Positions 16,761 through 26,110 are shown, numbered from the stretch's first letter. The stretch: 64,000 nucleotides of DNA from Roseivirga sp. (GCA_029262895.1 JAJCYM010000027.1:154852-218851); one strand, 5' to 3'. Translations and numbers: made by a program. Notes: generated by a model not told the origin, from the letters alone.

Positions 16761-17558
16761 TTTGGCCTCATAATATTCCAAAGCCTTCGGCAATGCATCA
16801 TTTAAGCGTTGAATACGCGTTTCATGAGATGGATGAGTCGATAAGAATTCGGGAGGTCCTTCCCCACTTCCAGCAGACATTCTCTCCCAAAACTTAGGCG
16901 CCTCTCTCGGGTCATATCCGGCAATAGCCATAAAGGTCAACCCTAACTCATCAGCCTCAGATTCATGTGTCCTGGAATACTTCAACAAAGCCAGGTCTGT
17001 GCCTAAGCCAATGGCCTGAAAGACCAAACGCTGACTCATGGTTGGATCCTGCCCCAAAGCCACAGCACCAATTGAAAGGCCTACCTGCTTCATATAAGTC
17101 TGGTTCATGCGTTCTTGCCCGTGTTTTGCAATGGCGTGAGCCACTTCATGCCCCATTACTACAGCTACACCCAGGTCATTTTGGCAAATGGGAAGAATCC
17201 CTGTATAAAATGCCACCTTACCACCAGGCATGGCCCAGGCGTTAACCATGGTGTCATTGGCTATCAGGTTAAATTCCCAATCAAAGCCTTCAAGTTGGTC
17301 ACTGAAGCCATTGTCGCTCATGTATTTCTCAACGGCTACCTTGATTTTATCTCCTACTCGTTTGATCATCCCCACTTGCTGTGCATTCTCTGATAGAGGC
17401 ACGGAATCTAAAACTTGCTTATAGGCATCTGCACTCATTTGAATGATCTGACTTGAACCAATCAAACCCGTGACTTGCCTGCGGCCTGTGATCGGTACTT
17501 TCGTGCATGCTACAATGGCGATGGAGAGGATTAAAAAAATGGAGGTAATTTTCTTCAT
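16758..17558 (-). CDS. M48-family metallopeptidase, lipoprotein
   Basis: A 266-residue protein. The signal sequence ends in the lipobox IVAC (Cys18), so it is lipid-anchored. The zinc motif HEVAH is at 137-141 (VMGHEVAHAIAKHGQER), and the third ligand Glu lies in SRTHESEADELGL. This is the LoiP/BepA-like M48C group of periplasmic quality-control proteases for envelope proteins; the conserved Met-Pro-Gly-Gly loop (AWAMPGGKVAFYTG) is present. ATG at 17558 was chosen over an upstream TTG because it places the signal peptide correctly. Downstream is an inverted-repeat region rather than a clear terminator. Confidence 0.9.
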   Translation of the reverse strand: MKKITSIFLILSIAIVACTKVPITGRRQVTGLIGSSQIIQMSADAYKQVLDSVPLSENAQQVGMIKRVGDKIKVAVEKYMSDNGFSDQLEGFDWEFNLIANDTMVNAWAMPGGKVAFYTGILPICQNDLGVAVVMGHEVAHAIAKHGQERMNQTYMKQVGLSIGAVALGQDPTMSQRLVFQAIGLGTDLALLKYSRTHESEADELGLTFMAIAGYDPREAPKFWERMSAGSGEGPPEFLSTHPSHETRIQRLNDALPKALEYYEAK

Positions 17559-17687
17559 GTCTGTAAAAACGGTAAGCGTCAAATTTCCTTAATAAAATAG
17601 TCTTGTCAAATCTCTCTGAAGTTTTAATTTTACCTTCTGTTAACTGAAGGTTAGCTTAACGTCATCAACCCTGACTAAAGACACCCA

Positions 17688-18299
17688 ATGAAAATAATTG
17701 CGATAGGAAGAAACTACGCAGCTCATATTGAAGAGCTCAATAATGAGAGACCTTCAGACCCTGTTATCTTCTTAAAGCCGGATACAGCCATTCTACGCAA
17801 CAACGACCCCTTTTATTATCCTGAATTTTCAAACAATATCCATTTCGAGGTTGAGTTATTATTAAAAATCAACAGAGATGGTAAATACATAGAAAAAGCA
17901 TTTGCGGGTAAGTACTTTGATGAAATCGGCATTGGCATCGATTTCACGGCCAGAGACCTACAGCAAAAATGTAAGGAAAAAGGCCTTCCCTGGGAAATAG
18001 CGAAGGGGTTTAACGGCTCTGCACCAATTTCCAAATTTGTTGATAAATCAAAATTCGAAAATCTAAACAACATCAATTTCGATTTGGAAATCGATGGAGT
18101 GAAAAAGCAGCAAGGGAATTCCGGCCTAATGCTGTTTGACTTCGGTGACATTATCTCCTATGTATCGAAGTTCTTTACCTTAAAAAGAGGTGATATTATC
18201 TTTACCGGAACACCAGAAGGCGTTGGACCAGTAGAAGTTGGCAACAAACTTGTAGCCTCAATTGAAGGAAAAAAAATGTTAGAAGTTGAAATTAAATAG
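17688..18299 (+). CDS. Fumarylacetoacetate hydrolase family protein
   Basis: A 203-residue single-domain FAH-fold protein. Key features are MKIIAIGRNYAAHIEEL, FEVELLLKI (metal-ligand Glu residues), GIGIDFTARDLQ (metal-ligand Asp), KGFNGSAPIS and the end GDIIFTGTPEGVGPVEVGN. Single-domain FAH proteins of this size include acylpyruvases and oxaloacetate decarboxylases (FAHD1-like); the substrate is not determined by the sequence. The gene overlaps the following M23 gene by 14 bases, which suggests translational coupling. Confidence 0.9.
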   Translation: MKIIAIGRNYAAHIEELNNERPSDPVIFLKPDTAILRNNDPFYYPEFSNNIHFEVELLLKINRDGKYIEKAFAGKYFDEIGIGIDFTARDLQQKCKEKGLPWEIAKGFNGSAPISKFVDKSKFENLNNINFDLEIDGVKKQQGNSGLMLFDFGDIISYVSKFFTLKRGDIIFTGTPEGVGPVEVGNKLVASIEGKKMLEVEIK

Positions 18300-20184
18300 A
18301 TTCATAGCAACTCTTGTTTTATTAATTGGTTGGAGCCATTTGTCTCTTGCCCAATATGAAGGTATCGATAGCGACTATTATTTATTTCCAATTCAACCAG
18401 ACAAGGTCAACTTTCTCTCAGGAACCATGGGTGAGCTTCGGGCTACACATTTCCATGCAGGCCTGGATATCAAAACCAATGGCAAAGAGGGCTTGAAGGT
18501 TTATGCAGCCGCAGATGGCTATGTGAGTCGTATTCGAGTAGCAACGGGTGGGTACGGCAACAGCGTTTATATACAACACCCCAATGGTACTTCAACCGTG
18601 TACGCACACCTGCAGCGGTTTGATAAGGAACTGGCTGAATATGTTCTCGAAAACCAATACAAAAAGGAATCATTTGATGTAAACCTCTTCCCTCAGCGAA
18701 ATCAATTCAAAGTGAAGAAGGGAGAAGTAATAGGCCTCTCGGGAAATTCGGGCTCATCTTCAGGGCCTCATTTGCATTTTGAAATACGAAATAGCAAGCA
18801 AGAGGTGCTTGATCCCTTAAGAATGGGGTTTGATCAAATCAGAGATAACATAGCTCCTATCCCACTGCGAGTCGCTTTAAAGACCTTGGACATCGACTCC
18901 AGAGTGAATGGTGAGTTTGGAAGATTTGAATTTGAGTTAGTTAAAAAAGGCAATGATTTTATTATCCCAGATACCATTGCCGCTTTTGGGAAAATTGGTG
19001 TGGAAATATGGGCTCATGACAAATTGGACGGGGCAGCCAATAGGAATGGAATTCCGAAAGTCAGGATGTACATCAATCGTGATAGGGTCTTCTCCCAGGA
19101 TATCGACAATGTTAATTTCTCAGCACAAAAGAACATTTTGGTTCATACCAATTACAGTGCTCAAAAACAGTCAAGGCGCAGGTACAACAAGCTTTACATA
19201 GACGATGGCAATACCCTGGAATTTTATGACAAGGCTGATGACCAGGGCCGTCTTTCTATTGACACTGGTTCCAACAATAACCTGTTGATTCGGATGACCG
19301 ATGCCTATGATAATCAACGAGAAGTGAGTTTTGTCATTTCGGGAGTGTCCCCCCAGGATAAAATCAATAAGGAAATTCGGGCATTATCCACTTATAAGAT
19401 ACAAGACAATACGTTGATGTTGTATAGACCTTCAGAAGATTCAGGACTTGAGAACGTCACAGTCTATGTGAAAGATCAGTCCCGTGTGATTGCCCCAAGC
19501 TATTCGAGTCAAGGTCAGCACATCTACCTTTGGGACCTGAGAAAAGGCTTGCCAGATTCGGTGGTTATGCAGGAAAACTCTTTGAGGTTGATGTTTAATG
19601 ACATGGTTCCGTCCAACGTGTCGCATAGCTATTTAGACAATACCTACGCTTTAAGATTTGAAAAAACCAGTCTGTTTGACACCATGTATTTAAGCTCCAG
19701 GCATTACGCCCATAAAGGGGCTGAATTTCTGGAGGTAAATAATGACATTCAGCCTTTGAAACGAGGCTTCCAGGCCGAGCTCGAACCCTTGCTCAGCTAT
19801 GATTCATTGGAACAGCATTTTGTCTACAAAGTGAATGATGCCGGTGAGTCATCATTTGTTGGAGGGAAGTGGGAAAATGGGGTGATCAAATTTTCCGTAC
19901 AGACGCTGGGTAAATTCACCTTAATGAAAGATGAGGATGCCCCAAAAATCACCGAGCTATCAAGAAATGAAAATACCGTCCGGTTCAGAATAAGAGATGA
20001 GCAATCGGGTATACAAGAGTTCCGTGCCGAAATTGATGGCAAGTGGCTATTAATGAATTATGATGCCAAAAGGAGGATTATTTGGGCAGAAAGACGTGAT
20101 AAAACCAAAGCATTGAAGGGTGACTTCTCTCTTAAAGTAAAAGACAACGCAGGAAACGAATCAATCATCAACCTTAAACTATAA
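18286..20184 (+). CDS. Secreted M23-family peptidase (LytM-like)
   Basis: A 632-residue protein. A clear signal peptide (residues 1-23, ending LSLAQ) begins at a TTG codon inside the FAH gene; no ATG or GTG in frame gives this peptide. The M23 domain has His57 and Asp61 (HFHAGLDIK), YAHL at 106-109 and HLHFE at 161-165, the complete zinc set. It should cut peptide bonds in peptidoglycan. Residues about 190-630 form a long beta-rich tail (VRFRIRDEQSGIQEFRAEIDG, SLKVKDNAGNES, Ig-like) seen in Bacteroidota M23 proteins. It precedes bcp by 6 bases, probably as one operon. Confidence 0.9.
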   Translation: MKLNRFIATLVLLIGWSHLSLAQYEGIDSDYYLFPIQPDKVNFLSGTMGELRATHFHAGLDIKTNGKEGLKVYAAADGYVSRIRVATGGYGNSVYIQHPNGTSTVYAHLQRFDKELAEYVLENQYKKESFDVNLFPQRNQFKVKKGEVIGLSGNSGSSSGPHLHFEIRNSKQEVLDPLRMGFDQIRDNIAPIPLRVALKTLDIDSRVNGEFGRFEFELVKKGNDFIIPDTIAAFGKIGVEIWAHDKLDGAANRNGIPKVRMYINRDRVFSQDIDNVNFSAQKNILVHTNYSAQKQSRRRYNKLYIDDGNTLEFYDKADDQGRLSIDTGSNNNLLIRMTDAYDNQREVSFVISGVSPQDKINKEIRALSTYKIQDNTLMLYRPSEDSGLENVTVYVKDQSRVIAPSYSSQGQHIYLWDLRKGLPDSVVMQENSLRLMFNDMVPSNVSHSYLDNTYALRFEKTSLFDTMYLSSRHYAHKGAEFLEVNNDIQPLKRGFQAELEPLLSYDSLEQHFVYKVNDAGESSFVGGKWENGVIKFSVQTLGKFTLMKDEDAPKITELSRNENTVRFRIRDEQSGIQEFRAEIDGKWLLMNYDAKRRIIWAERRDKTKALKGDFSLKVKDNAGNESIINLKL

Positions 20185-20190
20185 TAATAC

Positions 20191-20640
20191 ATGTCGTTAA
20201 AAGTTGGAGATCCATCTCCACCATTCGAAGGGGTAAACCAAGACGGAGACCCTATAAAGCTTTCTGATTTCGCTGGAAAAAAGTTAGTCCTGTATTTTTA
20301 CCCTAAAGACAACACTCCGGGTTGCACGGCACAATCTTGCAATCTGCGTGATAACTACCAATCTTTATTAAAGTCAGGCTATGCAGTAGTAGGCATTAGC
20401 AGCGATTCTGAAAGGAAACATCGCAACTTTATTAAGAAGTTTGAACTCCCCTTTCCTCTCATTGCTGACACCGATTTAAGTATCCATAGACAGTTCGATA
20501 CCTGGAAGGAAAAAACTCTGTTCGGAAGGAAGTATATGGGCACAATAAGAACTACTTTTGTGATCAATGAACAGGGCGTCATTGAGGAGATCATCGAGAA
20601 GGTGAACACCGCAAATCACACCGCTCAAATCGTGAATTAA
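20191..20640 (+). CDS. bcp: Thiol peroxidase of the Bcp/PrxQ type
   Basis: A 149-residue peroxiredoxin. The peroxidatic Cys45 is in YPKDNTPGCTAQSCNLRD, and Cys50 five residues later is the resolving Cys of the atypical 2-Cys Bcp group. Thr42 and the GxxxxxPFPLIADTD segment are conserved. It reduces hydrogen and organic peroxides with thioredoxin. It is in tight series with the M23 gene upstream and transketolase downstream (25 bases). Confidence 0.95.
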   Translation: MSLKVGDPSPPFEGVNQDGDPIKLSDFAGKKLVLYFYPKDNTPGCTAQSCNLRDNYQSLLKSGYAVVGISSDSERKHRNFIKKFELPFPLIADTDLSIHRQFDTWKEKTLFGRKYMGTIRTTFVINEQGVIEEIIEKVNTANHTAQIVN

Positions 20641-20665
20641 TTTTTCAACCAAATCAACAATAAAC

Positions 20666-21514
20666 GTGAACGAACCCAATATCAACGAACTTGAGAAAAT
20701 CGCTTCTCAGGTCAGACGGGATATTGTCCGCATGGTACATGCCGTGAATTCAGGACACCCCGGTGGTTCTCTAGGATGTACCGACTTTTTGACCGCGCTG
20801 TATTTCCATGTAATGAACCTAAAAAAGCCTTTTTCTCCAGATGGAATTGGAGAGGATCTTTTCTTTCTATCCAATGGCCATATCTCTCCGGTTTGGTATA
20901 GTATCCTTGCGAGAAGCGGCTACTTTGACGTTCCCGAACTGGCTACTTTTAGAAAATTAAACTCTCGTCTTCAGGGCCACCCTGCAACAGAGGAAGGTTT
21001 GCCGGGCATTCGCATTGCTTCCGGCTCATTGGGACAAGGCCTTTCTGCTGCCATAGGTGCTGCACAGGCCAAGAAACTTAATAATGATGATAATACCGTC
21101 TACGTGCTTATGGGAGACGGTGAGCTCGATGAAGGGCAAGTGTGGGAGGCAGCCATGTATGGTGCACACCATGGTATTGACAACCTTATTGCTACCGTTG
21201 ATTACAACGGCCAGCAGATTGATGGCCCTACCGACAAGGTAATGTCTTTACTAGATCTTAAAGCAAAATGGGAAGCCTTCGGCTGGCAAGTAATAGAGAG
21301 CCAGGGCAATGATATGAAGGAGGTCATTAAGGCACTCGAACATGCCAAGTCGCTTTGCGGCAAAGGCGTGCCGGTTGTTAATTTAATGCGTACCGAAATG
21401 GGCTTTGGTGTTGATTTTATGGTAGGTACCCACAAATGGCATGGCATAGCTCCAAACGATGAGCAACTGGCCGATGCCCTCTCACAATTGGAAGAAACCC
21501 TTGGAGACTATTAA
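20666..21514 (+). CDS. Transketolase, N-terminal (TPP-binding) subunit
   Basis: A 282-residue protein equal to the first third of a classical transketolase. It shows HPGGSLGCTDFLTALYF, HISPVWYSIL, GSLGQGLSAAIG and the TPP motif GDGELDEGQVWEAAMYG with the closing NGQQIDG. With the next gene it makes a split, heteromeric transketolase of the pentose phosphate pathway. The start codon is GTG; the N-terminus NEPNINELEKIASQVRRDIVRMVH fits the family. The next gene starts two bases after its stop. Confidence 0.94.
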   Translation: MNEPNINELEKIASQVRRDIVRMVHAVNSGHPGGSLGCTDFLTALYFHVMNLKKPFSPDGIGEDLFFLSNGHISPVWYSILARSGYFDVPELATFRKLNSRLQGHPATEEGLPGIRIASGSLGQGLSAAIGAAQAKKLNNDDNTVYVLMGDGELDEGQVWEAAMYGAHHGIDNLIATVDYNGQQIDGPTDKVMSLLDLKAKWEAFGWQVIESQGNDMKEVIKALEHAKSLCGKGVPVVNLMRTEMGFGVDFMVGTHKWHGIAPNDEQLADALSQLEETLGDY

Positions 21515-21515
21515 A

Positions 21516-22478
21516 ATGAGCACCATGACTAAACTTACTTATACAGAAAAGAAGGATACCCGATCTGGCTTTGGAGCCGGACTGTTGGAATTGGGAAGAA
21601 CCAATGACAATGTGGTCGGGCTTTGCGCTGACTTGATTGGTTCTCTCAAAATGGGGGATTTCCAAAAGGAATTTCCAGATAGGTTTTTTCAAGTTGGTAT
21701 TGCTGAGGCCAATATGATGGGCTTGGCTGCAGGAATGACAATTGGTGGTAAAATTCCATTTACCGGTACTTTCGCTAATTTTTCAACAGGCCGGGTCTAC
21801 GATCAGATTCGACAATCAATTGCCTATTCAGAAAAGAACGTGAAGATTTGCGCTTCTCATGCCGGGCTTACGCTAGGTGAAGACGGTGCTACACACCAGA
21901 TTTTGGAAGACATTGGCATGATGAAAATGTTGCCAAATATGACTGTGATCAATCCTTGCGATTTCAATCAAACCAAGGCTGCTACCATCGCCATTGCAGA
22001 CCATCATGGTCCTGTTTACTTAAGATTCGGTCGCCCTGCTGTTCCAATCTTTACCCCTGCTGATCAAAAATTTGAAATTGGCAAGGCCATCAAGATGATT
22101 GAAGGTGCTGACGTAACCATTTTTGCTACCGGCCATTTGGTTTGGGAAGCCATTGAGGCCGAAGCAACACTTGAAGCTGAGGGAATCAATGCCGAAGTCA
22201 TCAATATTCACACCATCAAACCATTGGATGTTGAAGCCATCTTAGAATCAGTAGGTAGAACGGGTTGTGCTGTTTCAGCAGAAGAACACCAGATGAATGG
22301 TGGTCTTGGAGACAGCATAGCACAGACACTTTCATTACATCATCCTGCCCCACTGGAAATGGTTGCTGTAAATGACTCATTCGGAGAAAGCGGCACTCCT
22401 GCTCAGTTGATGACTAAGTATGGTATAGATGCTGCCAATATTGTCAAGGCGGCAAAAAAGGTAGTGCAAAGGAAATAG
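21516..22478 (+). CDS. Transketolase, C-terminal (pyrimidine/C-domain) subunit
   Basis: A 320-residue partner subunit. It has the pyrimidine-binding domain (DLIGSLKMGDFQKEFPDRFFQVGIAEANMMGLAAG, GEDGATHQILEDIGMMKMLPNM) with the catalytic Glu in GIAEANM. The C-terminal transketolase domain includes DVTIFATGHLVWEAI and AVSAEEHQMNGGLGDSIAQ. ATG at 21516 was chosen; an upstream in-frame ATG at 21459 would overlap the previous gene. Split transketolases are usual in many anaerobes and in some Bacteroidota. Confidence 0.94.
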   Translation: MSTMTKLTYTEKKDTRSGFGAGLLELGRTNDNVVGLCADLIGSLKMGDFQKEFPDRFFQVGIAEANMMGLAAGMTIGGKIPFTGTFANFSTGRVYDQIRQSIAYSEKNVKICASHAGLTLGEDGATHQILEDIGMMKMLPNMTVINPCDFNQTKAATIAIADHHGPVYLRFGRPAVPIFTPADQKFEIGKAIKMIEGADVTIFATGHLVWEAIEAEATLEAEGINAEVINIHTIKPLDVEAILESVGRTGCAVSAEEHQMNGGLGDSIAQTLSLHHPAPLEMVAVNDSFGESGTPAQLMTKYGIDAANIVKAAKKVVQRK

Positions 22479-22504
22479 AAATTTATTTAACACCCCCCAA
22501 GGAA

Positions 22505-22529
22505 AAGCTCAGTTTACTGGGCTTTTTTT
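22505..22529 (+). terminator. Terminator of the transketolase operon
   Basis: AAGCTCAGT pairs with ACTGGGCTT (one G-T wobble) and is followed by five more T. The stop codon of the convergent glycosyltransferase (22514-22516) lies inside the hairpin. Confidence 0.75.
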
Positions 22530-24091
22530 GTGACTAATAATATTTCCTCTCCCCGGGATTCGAAGGTTTTGTGAACGATCAGACCTGTGCCGGTTGTATC
22601 TGTCGGAGAGCATATCCAAAAACTCTTATTGTCGAATCTTGGCTTATGTGTTAGTGTGGCTTTTCTACCTGCCTCAATATAATAGACGATAGCTCGTGAA
22701 ATATCGGTTTCCTTAAAAAGGTAGAGGTCCGTTCTCATAGTTTGCCTGGCAATCTCAACCCCATTTCGTTTGTCATTCGTTGCACCGGAAGTTTCCGCTC
22801 GTATCACAGGCATGGTTAATGAAAAACCGAAACGCATGAGCACGAAACAGGCCACGATCATAATTAACCTGATATGCTGAAATTTCAGGATAACAATTAA
22901 AATAGCAATAGCAGCCACTATAAGCAAGACGGACTTGATCACGAGATTATCAATAATCTCGAATTGAGGTATAAAGCCCATCGCAGCAGCACCAAGAATA
23001 AAGAGAATGGGAATTGTAATGCTTACTATTTTAAGAAACTTCTCTTTCCATTTCACTTTGGAGATAAGAAAGAGGTAGGTAATCACTGCAATAGCCAAAG
23101 GATACAGCGCATATATGTACCTGGACCTTGCTCCTGTCGAAAACAAATAAAGCAGTAGGTTAGCTATAAAAATTAAGGTTAAGTAAAGGATAAATGGCTT
23201 TTGTTTTATGATGCTGATCAGGTCTTTTCTAAATAAAAAGGGAATGAGCAGCGCTGCAGGAAGCAGGTTCTTCAAAGTGTCTAAAGGAAAAGCTACTAAA
23301 TGATTCAAAAACTCCATAAAGCCAGTTTTAACTGCACGATCAGAGGATTCTGACAAAAGCGTGGTTGTCCAACCTGAAGGATCTTCATAGAGACTATACG
23401 CCCAGAAGTAACCACCAACAATCGCGATAAACACTGCTATTCCTGCCAGGTGCTGGAAGGAGATTAATCTCTTGAAATCCCGCTTCATCAAGAAATACAC
23501 CAACAAGGAAATTCCCACAAATGGAAGTGAAGGCAAACCCTTAGTCAGAAAGCCCAGCGCACTTAGGAAATAGGCCAACATGAATAAACCATAGTAATGT
23601 TGCCTTTCTCCAAAATCATAAATCACGGTGAACACCAGCAAGGTTAACAGCGAATAGAAAAGGTCGATTTCACCCAGGGTTGAGAAATAAAAGAGGATAT
23701 CTACACTCACTAGAAAAAGCAAAGTAGAATAAGCTGCAACACGCTCTGCGATATGCTTTCGGCAAAAGCGAAAAAGCACAGCTCCCATGAACACAAAAGA
23801 GGCTACTGAAAAGAACCTCGTTGCCAACTCTGAGTATGAGCCGAATAGCTTGTAGCTCATAATCAAAACCCAATTGTAAACCGGAGGCTTTTTGAAATAC
23901 AATTCTCCTGTTTGTGTAGGTACTATCCAATTGTCTGAAAAGATCATTTCAAGGGCAATCAAACCCCTCCTTGGCTCTTCCAGGGTGAGTGGGTAAATAC
24001 CCAGGTTTAGAAAGAGCGCGACCAGCAACATGATGAATACAAATATCATCAAGCGCTTTTCTATCACAGATAAATTCTGATCGCTGAGCAT
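22514..24091 (-). CDS. ArnT-like/GT39-type membrane glycosyltransferase
   Basis: A 525-residue polytopic membrane protein with about eleven hydrophobic helices. The N-terminal periplasmic loop YPLTLEEPRRGLIALEMI and the segment GELYFKKPPVYNWVLIMSYKLFG match ArnT/PMT-type (GT-C fold) transferases; the acidic pair in the first loop is the catalytic signature. These enzymes transfer sugars from polyprenyl phosphate to lipid A or proteins; the acceptor here is unknown. The C-terminal 130 residues form a soluble periplasmic part. It has no neighbouring polysaccharide genes. Confidence 0.85.
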   Translation of the reverse strand: MLSDQNLSVIEKRLMIFVFIMLLVALFLNLGIYPLTLEEPRRGLIALEMIFSDNWIVPTQTGELYFKKPPVYNWVLIMSYKLFGSYSELATRFFSVASFVFMGAVLFRFCRKHIAERVAAYSTLLFLVSVDILFYFSTLGEIDLFYSLLTLLVFTVIYDFGERQHYYGLFMLAYFLSALGFLTKGLPSLPFVGISLLVYFLMKRDFKRLISFQHLAGIAVFIAIVGGYFWAYSLYEDPSGWTTTLLSESSDRAVKTGFMEFLNHLVAFPLDTLKNLLPAALLIPFLFRKDLISIIKQKPFILYLTLIFIANLLLYLFSTGARSRYIYALYPLAIAVITYLFLISKVKWKEKFLKIVSITIPILFILGAAAMGFIPQFEIIDNLVIKSVLLIVAAIAILIVILKFQHIRLIMIVACFVLMRFGFSLTMPVIRAETSGATNDKRNGVEIARQTMRTDLYLFKETDISRAIVYYIEAGRKATLTHKPRFDNKSFWICSPTDTTGTGLIVHKTFESRGEEILLVTKKAQ

Positions 24092-24095
24092 TTGC

Positions 24096-24103
24096 CAAAA
24101 CTA
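24096..24103 (-). promoter_or_regulatory. Putative -7 element (TAGTTTTG) for the glycosyltransferase gene
   Basis: On the minus strand TAGTTTTG matches TAnnTTTG and is followed by only four bases (GCAA) before the ATG at 24091. Confidence 0.45.
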
Positions 24104-24162
24104 ATACTTCCTGCATTATCATCAGACCCGTAGATTAACTTTCTTGATATGTTCACTATGCT

Positions 24163-24170
24163 TAGCTTTG
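24163..24170 (+). promoter_or_regulatory. Putative -7 element (TAGCTTTG) for the aminotransferase gene
   Basis: TAGCTTTG matches TAnnTTTG and lies four bases (CGGA) before the ATG at 24175. A TTTCTTG sequence sits about 20 bases further upstream. Confidence 0.5.
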
Positions 24171-24174
24171 CGGA

Positions 24175-25365
24175 ATGAACTCAGAGGAGATTTTCTTTAA
24201 TAAACTTGCTCAAACTTCCCCTCATCCGATGACGCTGGAAATAGATCGTGCTGAAGGCACCTTTATTTATGATAAATCCGGAAAGCGCTACTACGACCTT
24301 ATTTCTGGAATTGCAGTGACCAATATTGGCCATAGACATCCCGAGGTAATTGAAGCTGTAAAGGCACAGGTGGACAAATACATGCATGTGATGGCATATG
24401 GAGAGTTTGTACAAAATCCCCAAAACCTATTGGCAGAGAAGCTTACTTCACTCCTGCCACCAACTCTGGATTGCTGTTATTTCGTCAACTCTGGCACAGA
24501 AGCCAATGAGGGTGCATTGAAGCTTGCCAAACGGGTTACAGGAAGGACCGAGATCATCTCCTGCAAAAACTCCTACCACGGCAGTACTCATGGGTCTTTG
24601 AGCGTTTCGGGAAATGAGACTAAAAAATTTGCCTTCAGGCCACTTCTACCGGATGTTCAATTTATTGAGTTCAATAACAATCAAGACCTCAATCAAATAT
24701 CGACTAAGACAGCCTGTGTGATTATTGAGCCAATACAAGGGGATGCGGGAGTCAGAATCCCAGACCAGAATTATCTTAAGGCACTGCGTGCGCGTTGCTC
24801 TGAAGTCGGGGCTCTCTTGATTTTTGACGAAGTGCAAACCGGCTTTGGACGCACAGGAACTCTATTTTCCTTTGAGCATTACGATGTTGTTCCTGATATT
24901 CTAACTGTAGCTAAGGCAATGGGAGGTGGAATGCCTATTGGCGCATTTATTTCGTCAAAACATAATATGTCCTTGCTTACGCACGGCCCAATGCTCGGCC
25001 ACATCACCACATTCGGTGGTCACCCCGTGAATTGTGCTGCCGCCATGGCTAATCTCGAAATACTTACAGAAAATGGATTATTGAGTGCTGTGGAAGTCAA
25101 GGGTCAGTTGTTTGAAGAACTATTGCAACACCCCTCCATCAAAGAAATCCGAAGAAAGGGCCTTATGATGGCAATTGAGTTTGATAGTCCTGAAACCGTT
25201 CAGCAAATTGTGGAGGCCTGTCTTGAGAAGGGGGTGATTACCTTTTGGTTTCTTTCATGCCCTGATAGTTTCCGGCTGTCACCTCCTCTTAATATCTCTG
25301 AGGAAGAGATCAGGGACTCATGCAGATTGATCATAGAAGCCATTGACTTGACTGGCTTGGGTTAG
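24175..25365 (+). CDS. Class III PLP-dependent aminotransferase
   Basis: A 396-residue fold-type I aminotransferase of the acetylornithine/ornithine/GABA group. Visible motifs are YYDLISGIAVTNIGHRHP, NSGTEANEGALKLAKR (phosphate-binding), IIEPIQGDAG, DEVQTGFGRTG with Asp218 facing the PLP ring, and the Schiff-base Lys247 in TVAKAMGGGMP. No arginine-biosynthesis or lysine genes flank it, so the amino donor and acceptor are undetermined. An element matching TAnnTTTG lies four bases before its ATG. Structured repeats follow the stop codon. Confidence 0.9.
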   Translation: MNSEEIFFNKLAQTSPHPMTLEIDRAEGTFIYDKSGKRYYDLISGIAVTNIGHRHPEVIEAVKAQVDKYMHVMAYGEFVQNPQNLLAEKLTSLLPPTLDCCYFVNSGTEANEGALKLAKRVTGRTEIISCKNSYHGSTHGSLSVSGNETKKFAFRPLLPDVQFIEFNNNQDLNQISTKTACVIIEPIQGDAGVRIPDQNYLKALRARCSEVGALLIFDEVQTGFGRTGTLFSFEHYDVVPDILTVAKAMGGGMPIGAFISSKHNMSLLTHGPMLGHITTFGGHPVNCAAAMANLEILTENGLLSAVEVKGQLFEELLQHPSIKEIRRKGLMMAIEFDSPETVQQIVEACLEKGVITFWFLSCPDSFRLSPPLNISEEEIRDSCRLIIEAIDLTGLG

Positions 25366-25374
25366 TTAGAACTC

Positions 25375-25430
25375 TAGTCACCTGATGACTTGAAGTCATC
25401 GGATGACTACTTGAGGTCATCGGATGACTA
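25375..25430. repeat. 35 bp imperfect palindrome with a tandemly duplicated right arm
   Basis: Bases 25375-25409 form an imperfect palindrome around the core GATGACTTGAAGTCATC. A 21-base segment of the right arm (25388-25408) is repeated immediately at 25409-25429 with one change (GAAG to GAGG). It lies between the aminotransferase stop codon and a terminator. A related hairpin is at 42430-42462. Confidence 0.75.
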
Positions 25431-25452
25431 TTACATTTTCGACAAATAAAAA

Positions 25453-25473
25453 ACCACTGCTTTTGGCAGTGGT
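25453..25473 (-). terminator. Terminator of the lipoprotein gene
   Basis: A perfect 8 bp stem ACCACTGC/GCAGTGGT with a five-base loop is followed on the minus strand by TTTTTTATTT. It lies 24 bases after the stop codon at 25497. Confidence 0.88.
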
Positions 25474-25496
25474 CGATTTCTTAAGTTGAATTGAGC

Positions 25497-26024
25497 TTAC
25501 TGACCGGGAACTCCGGAGGCAATCACCTTATAGTCACTTTGCTCAAGTACATGAATTTTCTCTTCTCCCATGTAAACAAAGTCTACTTTAAATTTATCGA
25601 GATCTTCAATACTTCCTTTACAAACCAGAAGCATGGCTTCGCAACCAATTTGAATGCATCGTTCCAGCTCTTTTTCTCTGATGCTAATGTTGATGTGCTT
25701 ATCATCTTCTCGGGCCAAAACAATACCAGAGTTACCTAACTGCGTCTTTTTGAAAGGATAGATGTGGAAATTAGGTCCAAGTTTGTCTACTTCAAACTTA
25801 GACAGATCAAGTTTATCGATGGCGGCATCTGCCAATAGGGTGACATATCCATCTTTGATGCCAACAGCGGAGTTCAAGATAATGTCTCCATTGCCAAGAT
25901 GCACGGTAGCACCCAGCAACAGCGTACCTTCTTTCTCCTCATACATTCGGAGATTAGAATCCGCACAGCCACCGATGACAATCATCAGCATCAATGCAGC
26001 ACACCACTTTATTGACTTTTTCAT
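25497..26024 (-). CDS. Hypothetical lipoprotein
   Basis: A 175-residue protein with a signal peptide ending in the lipobox VIGGC (Cys20), predicted to be lipid-anchored in the envelope. The mature part has no family I recognise. It shows beta-strand-rich stretches (GTLLLGATVHLGNGDIILNSAVGIKDGYVTL) and two further cysteines in ERCIQIGCEAMLLVCKG. ATG at 26024 was chosen over an ATG eight codons upstream because it fits the signal sequence. It has its own terminator. Confidence 0.7.
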   Translation of the reverse strand: MKKSIKWCAALMLMIVIGGCADSNLRMYEEKEGTLLLGATVHLGNGDIILNSAVGIKDGYVTLLADAAIDKLDLSKFEVDKLGPNFHIYPFKKTQLGNSGIVLAREDDKHINISIREKELERCIQIGCEAMLLVCKGSIEDLDKFKVDFVYMGEEKIHVLEQSDYKVIASGVPGQ

Positions 26025-26110
26025 ATTCGTTATTTGCCCCATCAACAATATCTAAAAAAACATTTTAGATGGCCTAGGCTTGGAAAAGTTGTACTTATCC
26101 AATAACAAAA

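Noticed and set aside
24163..25365. Aminotransferase as argD in an arginine operon
   Set aside because: No arginine-biosynthesis genes are nearby, so a specific name is not supported.
25388..25429. Tandem 21-mers considered as a CRISPR remnant
   Set aside because: There is no spacer between the two copies and no cas gene; it is part of a palindrome.
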